Shown here piece after piece: positions 14,021 through 26,690 of a stretch of DNA of 64,000 nucleotides. Origin of the DNA: Eutrigla gurnardus (lineage: Eukaryota; Chordata; Actinopteri; Perciformes; Triglidae); NCBI GenBank assembly GCA_963514095.1, contig OY741269.1, forward strand, positions 23,303,420 through 23,367,419, written 5' to 3'. How positions within the stretch are numbered: the first letter of the stretch is position 1; the number at the start of each line of letters is the position of its first letter. A program made the position numbers and the translations under genes. A model generated the notes under the pieces. The model was not told the origin of the DNA. It was given only the letters and a program-made list of their open reading frames with translations, and did no database searches.

Positions 14021-14771
14021 TTTTTAGTAGGGTTTGTTTAACCAAATAGAAGGAGAGATTATAACCAATACAAATCGGTTAAAAAAAGATGTATCAAACA
14101 CAGTGGGGTCGATCAGTCCCAGTTAAGACGCCGCACCAGAATTTCAAACACGGCAAATCTATGGGGTCTCAGAATAAAGGAGATGGAGACATTTGCCCTG
14201 TGCAATGGTTATGATGAATATCAAAATGTCAAGACTTTTAACCTTTAATGGTTTTGCACTGCATCACAGTTAAGCAGTTGTCACACAGGATATTCTCGGA
14301 GTAGCACACGTGTAGGTTTCAAGCGACTTTATTCACGGTGGTCCCTTTCCCCACAGAACAGCATGCAGTGTAGTTCATGTCGTTTTTCAGTGATAGCTCC
14401 CTACAGTTCCTCTCCTTCGTTGAACACTAATTGCCTGAGAAGTGCAGACTCAGTAGCAAAAACAAAAATAAAGTCAAGTCTTTTGAACGAGCCTGAAGAA
14501 GTCTCTAACACTTGCAAAGACATCAAAGCGCACTGTGGGTGAGAACAATACCGGGCCCGCTGCCAAAGTCAGGACGGGTCTTTTAACTAATCATTATGAG
14601 AGTGCAGTTTTGCTCGTAATCATCCTTCAATCTAAAGGGGCTTGCTACTACAGAGCCAGGAGGTCCTGTTACCATAATCTAGTGAGAAAAGTCCCCTGCC
14701 AGACTTTCCCTCTTGTTTTTATCAGGCCTGTAATTTACTCTGAACTCTTGGTACTTGAGTGCACTGGTCAC
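14021..14771. other. Gene-free stretch
   Basis: Nothing recognised as coding or structural RNA. Confidence 0.45.
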
Positions 14772-14965
14772 TACACTCTAAAAAAACACTTGCATTAAAA
14801 TAAAAAAAGAGAAAATCAAGGAAAGGGTTCTTCACATTGATGTTTGAAGGGACATTTTTGGAAGGAAATAAACCTTCTCTAAAAAACTGTATTCTATACA
14901 TTTGTGATGTATATCTCCAAGGTTCTTTGAAGAAAGCCTGTTAAATCGTTCATTTTTAGAGTGCA
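14772..14965. mobile_element. MITE-like element with CACTCTAAAAA ends
   Basis: The left end reads TACACTCTAAAAA and the right end, on the opposite strand, TGCACTCTAAAAA. These are inverted repeats of about 13 bp with one difference. Inside are GGGTTCTTC and, near the other end, AAGGTTCTTTGAAGAAAG, typical of a common short non-autonomous fish DNA transposon. No clean target-site duplication was seen. Confidence 0.6.
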
Positions 14966-16782
14966 GGCTCCCCACTGACAACACCAGGAAAAACAGAGGG
15001 AATGGAAGCAATTATTGAGTCTTTTTTTATTCAAAGTACCCTGTCACACTATCACAATACTTTGAATGGCTTTATCATCAAGAGGTCAGAGGGTTGAAGA
15101 TTGTTATTGGACTTGTGTTTTACTGTCAGCCAGTTTCTTATTAGTCTTATTCATCAAGCTGGGAACATTTTGGACTTTTTTCAACACTGTCAGACTTCAA
15201 CTAGACTCAGATAAATACATCCACACATTTAAGATTTTGTCATGAGCTGATTACTAATATCAATCAATGTCATATTTTTTTATTTTTTAGTTGGGATTAA
15301 CTCAAAGATAACAGGATATTATTTTGTGATTTAAGATGGACTGTGTTTGACAATTTATCCTAAATTTAGACTCACACATTTCTTTTCTGGGCTGCATTAA
15401 TCAGATCCGACCTTCAGACTGTAGTTTTGTCTGTTTCTGTTAGATCAGACAAGTTGTTCTTTTATTATGGAATCACATACAGTAAGACATGGCGTCAAAT
15501 TTAGCTCACAAGAAGGACAACAAAAGAGACAAGAATACTGACTGAAACTGGAATTGCCGCCACAGTCGCCAACCACTCAAATTGCAATTTACATTCATGT
15601 CTGTCCAGACTCATGATCAAGACTTTTTTTCTTAATGTTTTTTCAAATAAAAGGCAAAATGGAAGTTATCAATTGATATGTATGATTCAAGTGAATAATT
15701 TCAAATGAGAAACGCGCTGTCTTCATTACAAAAATGTTTGTGTATGTTGTCAATTATAGTTCTTAAAAACACACAAAATCAGAATTGATATGTCAGAATC
15801 TTAAACAATGTGTGAATCGAGAAAATTGCAGTTGTTGGATCTCTAATCTTTAGGTCCACTTGACTCCACGACTTCAACCATTTTTCCTCTATTTTAATGA
15901 AACATATGAATTCATATTTCTCAATACCATGGCAAAGGGGACCAGGGATACTGACAATGCTATCCTGCAATAAACGTGACATTAAAAGTCATTACATCTG
16001 ATGTCACCTTCTCACATCTGACTTGTTTTGCTTGATCGGAAAGTTTGGGTAAACAGTTCCCAAATGAAACAACGGGCTTACCTTTATTTCAGAATAATTT
16101 GTTAAGACCCTGTATATTGCAGCTGTCACAGCTGTTACATGCAATGTTACAACATGCAATGTTATTAGTAAGCTGATGAAGTTTTGTATTATGACAACAC
16201 CACATTACTTCCCAGACCAAACGACTCAAAACGTAATAGTTGCCAGTTTAGAAATGAGCACCACTGTCAACATCATGTCATCGTTGGCAGAGCACATGTC
16301 CATTGGCATAACAAGTTTACTCTTGGGATATCATCTCTCAAACCCATACTTTAAATTTTGGTAATAAATGCTTTGAAGTATAGGTATAGAAGCAATCTTG
16401 TCCTAATAAGAAAATACTTTTTTGTTAAATGATAAATGAATTGTATTGCCATGCTTTAAAATCAACACGTGAATACATTTCTATGACTGTACCTTTGAAA
16501 GAAAGTGTGTGACCGCAAAACAAACTCTTGTCACCACCACGGGAGATTTTATTAGGTTCCAAATGATAGGCCTTCCGTAACCTTGTCCAAATGAAGACAT
16601 AAAAGCGGTGGGTTGTTGGGTTAGCTTAGCGAGTCCGTTGTGTGTCAGACATGGCAAGTATGCTACAGTCACATCTTGCACCTGTTGTCTTCTCTCAACT
16701 GTTTCATGTTTTAAATCATACCTGAGACATTGGAAGTTATTACAACACTGAGCTGTGGCTGCCACCACTGATTATTTAGAGT
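14966..16782. other. Gene-free stretch
   Basis: AT-rich sequence with no recognised gene or element. A short direct repeat of ACATGCAATGTTA is visible near 16137-16163. Confidence 0.45.
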
Positions 16783-16987
16783 AGGGGTGTCCAATCTTAT
16801 CCAAGAAGGGCCGGTGTGGGGGCAGGCTTCTTTTTTTTTGCATCGTACTCAGACACCTGATTCAACTAATTAACTAACCATGGTCTTCAATCAAGACCTT
16901 GATGAGTTGGATCAGGAGAGGTAGTGCTGTGCTAAAACAAAAACCTGGACCCACACCGGCCCTTCTTGGATAATATTGGACACCCCT
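16783..16987. mobile_element. 205-bp MITE with 38-bp inverted ends
   Basis: The first 38 bases (starting AGGGGTGTCCAAT) and the reverse complement of the last 38 differ at only one position (C versus A at position 14). The inner 130 bases hold no frame. Flanks share TTAGAG on both sides (near 16776 and 16990), a possible target duplication, though its spacing to each end differs. Small size, long perfect ends and lack of coding fit a non-autonomous DNA transposon. A hAT-type origin is only a guess. Confidence 0.8.
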
Positions 16988-18337
16988 GAATTAGAGCATA
17001 AAGGATGGCCTGTTTTTTTTTAACCCTAACCCCCAATGTTCATGTGAATTGCTGCAACTTTTTTCTACTTTATAAAGTAGAGTTCAAATGGAGCTTCCCC
17101 GTTGTCAGATACTTCCAGTAAAGTGATCTCACACTCTAATTTGACAACTTTTTAAAATAAATGCCTTGCTAATAATATTTCATGCTGGAAAGCAGTCAAC
17201 TGCATGGCTGGTCATACAGTAAGACTGTGGCCATCATTCTGGCTCATTTTTAGAGACATCCGAGGGCACCGTGTCATCAAATGGTGAATGCCATAACAGT
17301 TTAAAGGCTTGGCTTACTGGCCATCGTGCATACGACCGAATAAGCTGTGATAAAGTGTTCCTCAACCACCACACACTGTTTTAATGACCATGGGTCACTG
17401 AAAGATGTGGCCCTTTTAGTGCAAAAGCTCCACTCTGGATGAAAGTAAAAATAGCACGTCAACCTTTCTTCCAGTTTTTGCGGGAAAGGAAACAGGCAGT
17501 GTTCACCTAATGTCAAGCACAGAAACTGTCGTCATGGGAGTACAAGCAGGGAATTTGTGTCACCGTTCCCTTCCTGTTGGCTGGGCCAACAGCAGACCTT
17601 AAACCCCTGAAGATAAGAACTTTAAGCAACCCCAGCCCGACTTTATTGCTCCAGCCTAATGCGAAAACCAAAGCACTTCATGAGCTGGAACTCTGCTTGC
17701 TTCGTGGTGCCCAGGCAGCCTGCCATTTCTCTTATATGCATCGCATCAACAAGTGACAGGAACGGAAGCTTCGAGGGGAATTCCCTGGAAGGGTCGCCAA
17801 GGGGACAGCCTTGGTCTGTTTTACATTACGGATGTCTGCCATGCTTTGGCAGTTAACAACAGCCAGGGAAAGATGAGACAAATAACAACTTGGGATTCCA
17901 AAACAAAGTAGGTTTTGCCCAAAGCCACACCTCCATTGGTTCCATAGTGAGCCGGAGGTTTGATTATCTCATAGGTTTACGTTTGCTCTTGAAGTACGCC
18001 ACATCTTGAGCCACATTGGTGACTCATTAGTTACTCAGTGGACGGCAGGAATGGTAACCATAAACAGAGGCGTGCTGTTTGGGTTGGGATGGCGAATTGT
18101 GTTCCTTCATCAGTGCTCCTAAATAATCGTACACAATCCTTATTACATAATGTACGCTAAAAGCAAGTTGCCACATACCATATAGCAAACCTTCAACATG
18201 GACAATGGCCCTAAACGCAAAGCATATGAGCCTTCGACATATGGAAAATAAAGTTCACCTGCTTGTGACACCATCCTTTTCAAAAACGATATATTTTTGA
18301 TTTCTTTACAAAGCTTTTACACATTTAGAGGAGTCAG
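16988..18337. other. Gene-free stretch
   Basis: No exon recognised. The block at about 17540-17870 is GC-richer and complex, and could be regulatory. Confidence 0.4.
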
Positions 18338-18580
18338 TCATAGACTGTATAAAGAAGTGCACCATGACATCAAACACCAGTGGTCCACAGTTATGAAGCC
18401 TCAGTTCGGCATTTTGGCTATCGCCATCTTAGTATTCAACCATTGTTGAGAGGGTTGAGCCAAAGTACAACCAAACACTGAAAATACATTTTTAGGCATT
18501 TTCTCATCTAATCTGACATCCTTTTGCAACCAAGTCGCCCCCTGCTGGTCATTAGAAAGACAGCAAGTTGAAGGCACCGC
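18338..18580 (+). repeat. Dispersed fish repeat, copy 1
   Basis: It begins with TCATAGACTGTATAAAG. Further in it reads TGAAGCCTCAGTTCGGCATT and TGGCTATCGCCATCTTAG, then GTCGCCCCCTGCTGGTCATT. A second copy lies in the opposite direction at 33527-33676, where the complementary text (AAGATGGCTACGGCCGAAAT, GAGGCTTCAAAACCG, TACAGTCTATGG) is visible. I recognise the text as a widespread repeat in percomorph genomes but cannot give a family name with confidence. Confidence 0.7.
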
Positions 18581-21500
18581 CGCAAAGGCTTTTTAGGTTG
18601 CCGCCCGGAAGCAGCCAATATTATAAAATCGTATAGGACAAGATAAATATCAAATAGAATAAAGATACAGCAAATATTAGTTTGTCTTTTTTGTATACAA
18701 TGATGTGTTGGATCTACTGTATAGAAATGACTTCCTTTGTCAGATCACCACCTTTGGCCCATTCCCAGTGGAGCACATTACGTCAACAAGAATGGCAAGC
18801 CTTGATTTTGAGTGACAAGGGATAATGTCAATTAACATCTATGTAAAACTAAAATATGGTATTGCCCATTGGCGACACTAGTCCTATGTCTAAGTCTCTG
18901 ACAGACGTCTAGAGCGAAAGCACATGCCTTCCAAAAGGGAAAATCTGATCAGACATTCAATGTTTGGTAACATAATCAGCATTAAAACATACATGGAGTT
19001 TTTATTGATAGACATATAATTGTTAAGGCCTAAGAATATCTAACTTACATACCTACACATATATCCTGCATAGATTTTTAGTTTAGCAACATACAGAATT
19101 GTAAAAACTGGAGCATGGATCGAGTTCACCACTCATTTTAAGCAACCAATAATGAGAAGTGCAAGGGCCAAAGTCACAACACTCAAATGAATATTCATGA
19201 ATGTTATTGTAACAGGGGACACAGAGGTATTGTAAAATGGGTAATGGTGATACAAATCTAAGATCTGAGAAGCTTTAAACAATCAGTACAGTTCAGTGTT
19301 AACAACAACACCAGCTGTCTGATACATCCTCTGAACACAATCATAGCGAAAAACCAAAAAGCAATGAGTCGGAGTGAGGTTTTAAGTGGCTGGTGACTGT
19401 TGCCCAGTGCGGTCTGCCGCATGTGTTTTAATACGGAGCTCTGAGGTTGAGAACAGCACACCTGGGACACAGCACACACACTGCGAGAGGAAGTGGTCCT
19501 CCGCCAAAGAAAGCAATAGAAATTTCCAGCTAATTCACCAGTCGACTGAGACCCCCCCTCCTCCCCCCCAGGTTAAACTCTCGCCTTTGTAAGGTGTGAA
19601 AACAATGTCCCTAATTGGATATTTAGATAGCGTATAACAATTTGTACAGTAGATATTTTTATTGGAGTTGCATATTAATGATGAATGCCTTGTGCTTAAC
19701 GAGGCCTTTGTGGCCGTCAGATAGACAGGTTCTTTTGTCCACAATAATGACATCACATCAAGGCATGCTGTCTTCAAATAGCTTTAGAAGGTGGAATACG
19801 TAAGTAATGGAGATATTTAATTGCCACTCAAAGACATTTTCTTTCAATTCACAAACATATGAAATTGAGACATAAAATGATTTCAGTTTCCCATTCGGGT
19901 CGTGACAAACAAACTGCATGGCATTTGTCTAATGACGTGTTTTGCACCACATTGCACTCACACTGATGTTAAAAAGCGGCATATAACTTATGATAGAACA
20001 CAGGATGTCATGGCACATTCAGTATATTATAAAGTAAAAAGATTAAGCGATTACATTCATTAAATAGGTGGAGTAATATGTGCAAGAACGGTATGAGATT
20101 ACAACTTGGTAATGTATTGTTTAAATGCCAAAAAAAAAAGCTATGCAGCATCTGCAACTTCGATCAAATGATGGCCATTATGATGTGATTTGCAAACCCT
20201 CCATTTCATTGCTTTTCCCATATTCAGTGTCAAGGCGCAGAATTAGAATGGCCTCCAAGTGAATATTGGCAATTACGATGCATTCGTAGGGAGGGGAGGA
20301 AAAACATTATGTCTCCTTGGCTTATCTTATGGAGTCAAAAATCACCATAGGCAGGTTAGTTAGAGCTGCACCCCTCCCTCTTATTCCATTAAAATATCTC
20401 ATCTCTTAGACAGATTCTATCTTGAATAGGCCAGTTTGTTATTCCAATGCCTGCACCCATTTCCCCATGAAGCAACTGGACGAGTAATAGCATTCATCTA
20501 TTACCACACAAACCCACAGGTTGTATTCCGACTGTTCAATAAAATTACTATTCAGCTTTTTATAGACTGTATCTGCTCAGGCAATTTGTTTTAATGACAA
20601 TAGCTTTGTTTTTATGGTTTGCTGGCATTTGGAAGCCTAAAGAACTTTTGTTATGTCGCGTCATTCTATTTCATACTGCCGATGTGTACTTTTCCCCCCG
20701 AAAGGTTTAGCCAATTTCACAGCATTGAGCATCATTTCTCCATACAAAGTTTTGTAATGGAGAAAAAGTGTTGATATGAATTTTATTTCTTTGCAAATGC
20801 GGTTTGTGTACACAAGAATTTGTGTAACTTTTTCAGTGATTTGACATGTAAACAAGTGACCAAGCCCAAAAATTAACAATGTGTATACTGCACACGGGTT
20901 GTGTTTGGTTTGAGACAATTAAACCCTCTATGGAATGACTGGAGCAGTCATACCTACAATGCTGCAGGTGCAGTAGGAGTCAGAGCACTCTCCAAAGTTT
21001 ATTTTGAGAGGATTAAATTGACTCTGAATGCAGACTGACAAGGCCACCAGGGAAAATCTGAAGCATAGGTTGTCGCTGTTACAAATTCTCATGGTTCCTG
21101 TGACTAATTGCGAGCTGCATGGGAGTTTGGTCTCTGGTGTAGTCTTATATGTTTTTCAAGATTTCTTGTATGACTGGATAGGTGTAGTAGAATTAGTGAA
21201 CTAACCCAGCTCTTGCTTTTTGGAGATGTTTGGAGACTGTATTCCTGTCTTTAATTCAAATGTGTATGTGAAACATATTTGAAAATGGTGCATTTTTGGG
21301 TGATTTATAAAATGAAACGTCATCACACAATGTAACGCAAATAAGCAGTGCTGTTAAAGAGAAGACTATCTACGGAGGGAAAAATGACGTAAAACAAGGT
21401 GGGGCAGGATGAGGAAGAGGGCTACTGTTTTGGGTGGGAGTTGATAGAGAGGCCCATGGTTCTCGACCTCATAAACATTGTTGAGGTTCCTAATGTTTAA

Positions 21501-22038
21501 GGGTTTGGTGGAGTTTTTCCTCTCCTTTATCTTTTCAGGATGGAAACTCATTATTTGCTGTCACTGAGGCTTTGCTCAGCAGCTGTGTTCAAGGGTCTCC
21601 CCTTAGTGATAGCAATGCCCAGACATATCAGAAGGCCTTGGTAGCTTGGAAAGTTGAATTCTAAATTAAGGGCGGAAAGCAACATTATTATTGCCCTCTG
21701 CTTCATAGAAATGAGGTAGGATGGGTGTTCATGAAGTCTGAAGCTACTGTGAGGGGAAATCATGTTTATCTTAAAATATATGACCTTAACGATAACAGTC
21801 AGCGAGTCAACCTGTTTCCTCTGAAACAAAACAATAAAAGCCTTGAACTGAATGAGTAAGATAGGCTACTTAGCAATAGGCTTTACTGTACAGGAAGCTG
21901 CTCATGCTTACATTTCCCTCCACTTACGCTCAATTTAAGATCTAACAGGAACACGGCTCATGTCCTTTGTTTGTGAAACCAAATCCTCGCCACTCCCAGA
22001 GAGAAAGCATCCATCTTTGAGTCACTTTTCCTGGCAAT
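18581..22038. other. Gene-free stretch
   Basis: No coding sequence recognised. The block at about 20160-20480 is of mixed composition with repeated CCATTA/TAATGG-type motifs, and may be conserved non-coding DNA. This cannot be tested without other genomes. Confidence 0.4.
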
Positions 22039-22141
22039 TGGTCCAGGGTGTACCCTGCCTTCGCCCCATGTCATCTGGGAGCGGCTCCAGCACCCCCGCG
22101 ACCCCCCAACAGGATACGCTGTTACAGATAACGGATGGACT
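22039..22141 (+). mobile_element. LINE 3' tail, L2-like
   Basis: The segment reads TGGTCCAGGGTGTACCCTGC, then GGAGCGGCTCCAGCACCCCC, then CAGGATACGCTGTTACAGAT and ends in AACGGATGGA. This is the characteristic 3' end of fish L2-type LINEs as I recall it: a hairpin-forming tail with a short terminal repeat. The rest of the element is missing, as expected from 5' truncation during insertion. Confidence 0.8.
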
Positions 22142-23685
22142 TTACAAATTTCTGAATTTACGACTGCTAATTTGCTCTTTATGCTCTACAGGTGCCGCAG
22201 CTTGGCCATTTTTAAGAGCTTAACCAGCTATATATTTCCAGTGTTTAAACATCAGTCATTTACATCTCACTGTTGGACTTAGTTGTGTCCATTTCTGCTA
22301 TTCGTGTTCTTTTTTAACATTTTTGTGACAAAATCATTTTTTATTATTTTTATATTATTATTATTTTTTTTTTATCTTTAACTGTTTTGATTGCTGATTG
22401 ACAAAAGTTTCCATTCCCCGTTATAATTTAACATTAAAATTTGGACTTTTTACTGTCACTTTATGCGCTAATCCAAAGGTAAAAGGTAAAGTTTGGTCCA
22501 GGCATAGTTTCTCAAGGCACTCAATCACACTCTCCATGACGCCCACCATCACTACCACCACTGTATCTGTGTATGTTTCTGTGTGTTTGTGTGGGGGGTT
22601 GAACGCGAGCATAATTGGAGTTGAGCACAGTTCTCTGAAGCACATTAGCACAGAGTACCAGGTTCCACAGAAGGCAATACAGCTACTCAAAAACAGGTAT
22701 ATGGAAAACCAAGCTGATACAAAACAGAAACGTCTGAACTGAACAACAAGGAGGGGCGATGGGTGGGAGGGTGAACTTCAACCATGATCAGGGACCACCT
22801 CGAAATGGACCCAAACCATGCAGTGGAAGAAAAGTTCATGCAACGTGATTTCTATGTCACCCTCCATTAAGGAACTGTTACAGCATGCTAGTAGAAAAAC
22901 AAAAAGATCTATCTTGACTCAGCAGTGTTGATGAGACATGAAGAATGGTGACGGACTTATCTTTTAGTTTTCTTTGCCTGAAGGGTGTGGAGAGTGTCAC
23001 CATGTGAATCATGTTGGTTTGACTTCCATTCGGTTTAAACTGTTACAAGGAAGTTGGATATGCTGTGATAGTGATAATAGTTTCCTGAAAGTAAGCGCAT
23101 TCATCATTCAGGCTTCGTCTGTAAGACTTTAAGGTATTTTAAGGCTTTTGTCGGTAATTAGGGCTACCGAGTTACAGATTAGTATGACTCCATCATAGAA
23201 CTCCATATTCCAAGTAATTCCTTGTCAGTTTTGAGTCAGCTTCCAGTCTAGCCTTGTTCCGGACATCTGGAATTATACTTCTATTTATACTTATATTTCA
23301 TACTATGATTCTGTGTGGTCACATGACATAAAGCTTGTCATCCGCCCATGTTGGTGAGGAGCCATATGGCCACCACATTATTTGTGTTGATTGAACATGA
23401 CATGGCTGGGTGGATGCATGCGTATTTACTGGTGAGAGTAAAATAACAACATATCCTTAAAAGACAGCAGACAGAAACCCAATTTAGAATGAACAATTAA
23501 ATTGAAATGGTAATTCCATTTTTTTTTTTATCAGACTACCTTTGGAATAGTACAGCATCTTTTATCGGTGCCGCCTAACCTGTAACACATTCATTCTGCG
23601 TTTGAATTGGCTACTCTGTGTTGCCACTAGATATGACAATAAAGTGATTTAGCCAAGGTCATTAAAACATTTTGATTTGTTGTAC
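22142..23685. other. Gene-free stretch
   Basis: T-rich runs lie at about 22310-22380. A 114-codon frame at 22398-22742 has no recognisable domain and is probably chance. Confidence 0.45.
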
Positions 23686-24058
23686 TTAAAGGTTGAGTAG
23701 GTGATTCTATTCAGAAACACTTTTTTGTTATATTACTTGAAATCCTCATAACATCGATAGCAATGAATACATTAAATGCTCTGACATAAAACAATTTTAA
23801 AAATGCCATTTGTGGTGGTGGCAAGACTGTAAAGACCGGTCCAATCAAAAAAGTCGGGCTGGAGAAAATAATTGGACGTCCTGCCTGTCTGTCAATGCTT
23901 ACTTCCTGATTGCACTCTGCTGATCTCGAGCACTCGTTTGGCATTCTGGGGGAGCGTCTTTGAAGGTCTGAACGAAGGGGGCGGGACTTTTTGGATTCAG
24001 CTATGCATTCAAAGTCAAAGTTTCTGTGTTTTTTCCAAATGACCTACTCAACCTTTAA
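23686..24058. mobile_element. 373-bp piggyBac-type MITE (TTAA ends)
   Basis: The element starts TTAAAGGTTGAGTAGGT and ends with the exact reverse complement ACCTACTCAACCTTTAA, a 17-bp perfect inverted repeat including TTAA. TTAA at each end is the target duplication of piggyBac transposons. No transposase frame is present; the short minus-strand frame inside is not recognisable. It is a non-autonomous element. Confidence 0.85.
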
Positions 24059-25220
24059 CCCCCAGTGTCTGGTAGGTCTTGAATGGAAAATAAATGGAAT
24101 AAACAGAAAAATACCTAAATAGAAGACCCGCAGTCCAGACATACAGCCACCTACAACCACAGGATATCAACAGAAAATCCAAGGAAAAGACATCACAGCA
24201 CAAGCAGCATTGATTGACAAGTGAACTCTGGGGAGTAATGTTCAGGAACACCACAGCAATGAACGCTTCACACTAAAGATGCTGCCAGAATGACAAAATA
24301 AGGATCTTGTGGATTACCACTTGAACTTTAAACCAGATGGGCACAAACAGACACAAAAACCAAATGAAGTGCATTTCTTTCAGCATGTTATATCATCATC
24401 GCTGCCATAACCATATGCTCATGAAACCAGAGTGCAGCTACACGTTTTGTGATTACACACATGGTAGCGATTAAGCTTGTGCCAGTCAGGCTAGCCTTTT
24501 GCGGTTACCTTGTGGTAGTGACACCAGTTTCACTGAAGTCATAGTGCCAAGTTTGGTTAGTGTCACAACAGATGATTTTAACCTGACGCAGCCATGTCTT
24601 CACAGACTGAGTGCTGGAGCTGTCTGGTAAGCTGTATGGTTATGTGCTAAATGGCAGTGAAGTCGGATTAGTCTAATATCATTGTCTGAGTAACAGTTTC
24701 CAAAGATGTTAAGAGCAGTTTGATGAGTTTTTTCCTGCTGTCAGTTTTCCTGCCTAAAGGTTGTGGTTCACCAAGGAGGGCGGCACCAGAGAGTTCGATT
24801 TCTTTGCGACAGGCACTGAGTCAATTGAATTGATGCCGGCTGGCATAATCATCCAAGAGTGCGGTGGCTGTATACATGTTGATTTGCAGAGGCACACTCA
24901 CATTTCCTCTCCTAAAATAATCTTCCTTGAATAAGAAATGTATAGTCTCCCTTTTCTCGATCGGTTTTAGTATGGGCTAGTAAAGGGATGACCAGTAATG
25001 ATCTTGATATTGAGTAATAAAAAAAAAATCATGGGAATACCAAATCAAAAGGTAAGTACATCCAAGGTTGGTAAACATTTGTATTTTAATATAGCTGCTC
25101 CCTGCAGTGTTTGTGTAGTTGAAGAAAAAGTCCAACCAAAAACTCTTGCTTTAGTTGCGCACATTCATTTCAAAACTCCACAGACATTTGTGTACCCACC
25201 AAGTTAGCCCTCAAAGACCA
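24059..25220. other. Gene-free stretch
   Basis: Nothing recognised. Confidence 0.45.
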
Positions 25221-25285
25221 CACGTATGTATCACGTATGTATCACGTATGTATTACGTATGTATCACGTATGTATCACGTATGTA
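25221..25285. repeat. 11-bp tandem repeat CACGTATGTAT
   Basis: Six copies of CACGTATGTAT run head to tail; the fourth starts with T instead of C and the last is one base short. Each unit has a TACGTA- or CACGTA-type core. Directly visible. Confidence 0.95.
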
Positions 25286-25540
25286 CCTGTTTTTCACTTG
25301 CATGTTTATTTTCATTTTAATTTTGGCACTTGTCTGCACTGGCTCTGTGCAGCTAAACTTCAGTTCACTGTCTAACACTGTTCACTGTTTAACGCTTCCT
25401 ATAAGCAGAAACTGTCAGTTAGCTCTAAACACTCCCATCGGCTGCCAACAGTTGACTAGCTCTCCTCCTGCTGACATATGTTGAAGCATTTCATTGTAGT
25501 CAGTGAGTGACATACATAAAATACATAAATTACATATAGT

Positions 25541-25560
25541 ATACATACATACATACATAC
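25541..25560. repeat. (CATA)n microsatellite
   Basis: About five CATA units are visible, next to the start of the LINE remnant. Confidence 0.8.
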
Positions 25561-26690
25561 CTCAATGCAAAGCACTGATTCTGGAACCACCCGTCTGAAG
25601 ACGGTTGGACTCTATCTTGTGTTGCCCTGCGTGGGAGGGGGGATGCGGAAGTATTCCCCAGGAAACGGGTGTCACCTCTATGCGACTGCGAGTTGCTGGG
25701 AAGAAGTCTCTGACTGTTTGTACTTATACACTAAACATCAGCTCAGAGTACTTGGCCCTCATGGAGTCCATGGGTGGTGCCCTGGAAGGGGCGCCAGCTG
25801 TGGAATCCAAAGGTCTGCTCAGGGACTTTAACGCTCTTGTGGACAACTATGGAGGGGGCCGACTGTGAGGAACGGCCTGTTGGATGTCAACTCAAGTGGG
25901 GCTTTGTTGTTGGACTTCTGTGCTACTAATGCATTGGCCATAACAAACACCATGTTCAAGAATAGGGCAGTTCTGAAGCACACAGGCTCCACCCTCTACT
26001 TAACTCTAATGGTAATACTCTCGTGAAGTGAAGGTAAACTGGGAACATCAGGCTGAGGGCCTTGTCTGCCAGGTCTTCAACTCCCACCTCAGGAAGAATA
26101 TTTTGTGCATCCCAGTGGAGGCTGGTGACATGGAATCTGAATGGGCTTTGTTCAGAGCATCGATTGGGTTAGTGGCTGCTAGTAATTGGGATCGGAAAGT
26201 CATCGGTGCTTGTGGTGGCAGCAAACTAAGAATGCTGGTGGACACACGTAGTGAAGAAAGCTGTCAAGAGGGCTTGTTATAAGGTGGTAGTAACCGGGGA
26301 GATAGATTGCAGATACAAGCTGCCAAAATGAGCATCCTTAGTAAAGTGGCTGGACTCAGCCTAGAGAGGGTGAGGAGCTCAGACATCCAGAGAGAGCTGG
26401 AGTAGAGGTGCTGCTTCTTTGCATCAAAAGAGGGCAGGTGAAGTGGTTTGGGCATCTGAGGCCTTCCCTTAGAGTTTTTCCTGGCAAGAGGCCCTGAGGT
26501 AGACACAGAACATGCTGGAGGGATTACATAACTCATCTGGCCAGGGAAAACTTTGGGGATCCCCAGGAAGAGCTGGAAAACATTGCTGCAAGAGGGACAA
26601 CTGAAATGCCCTGCTAAGCCTGCTTCTCCTGGATAAGCAGAAAAAGATTATGGATGGACAACTGTCTTCCCTAGGCATGGACAGACAGAC
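25561..26690 (+). mobile_element. Degraded LINE: endonuclease part joined to 3' end
   Basis: Frames near 25605-25868 read SSEYLALMESMGGALEGAP, then GLLRDFNALVDN, which matches the APE-type endonuclease of a fish LINE (usual text LLGDFNAHVGND). Next come pieces like LLDFCATNALAITNTMFKN (25905-25960), then VNWEHQAEGLVCQVFNSHLR (26034-26095). From about 26285 the DNA changes to the 3' part: GAGGGTGAGGAGCTCAGACA near 26366, AAGTGGTTTGGGCATCTGAG near 26440, ACATGCTGGAGGGATTACAT near 26510, and GGATAAGCAGAAAAAGATTA near the end. Most of the reverse transcriptase is absent. Stops and frameshifts make it a dead copy. Confidence 0.85.

Noticed and set aside
22398..22742. 114-codon + strand frame
   Set aside because: No domain, signal peptide, splice context or known similarity; probably chance.
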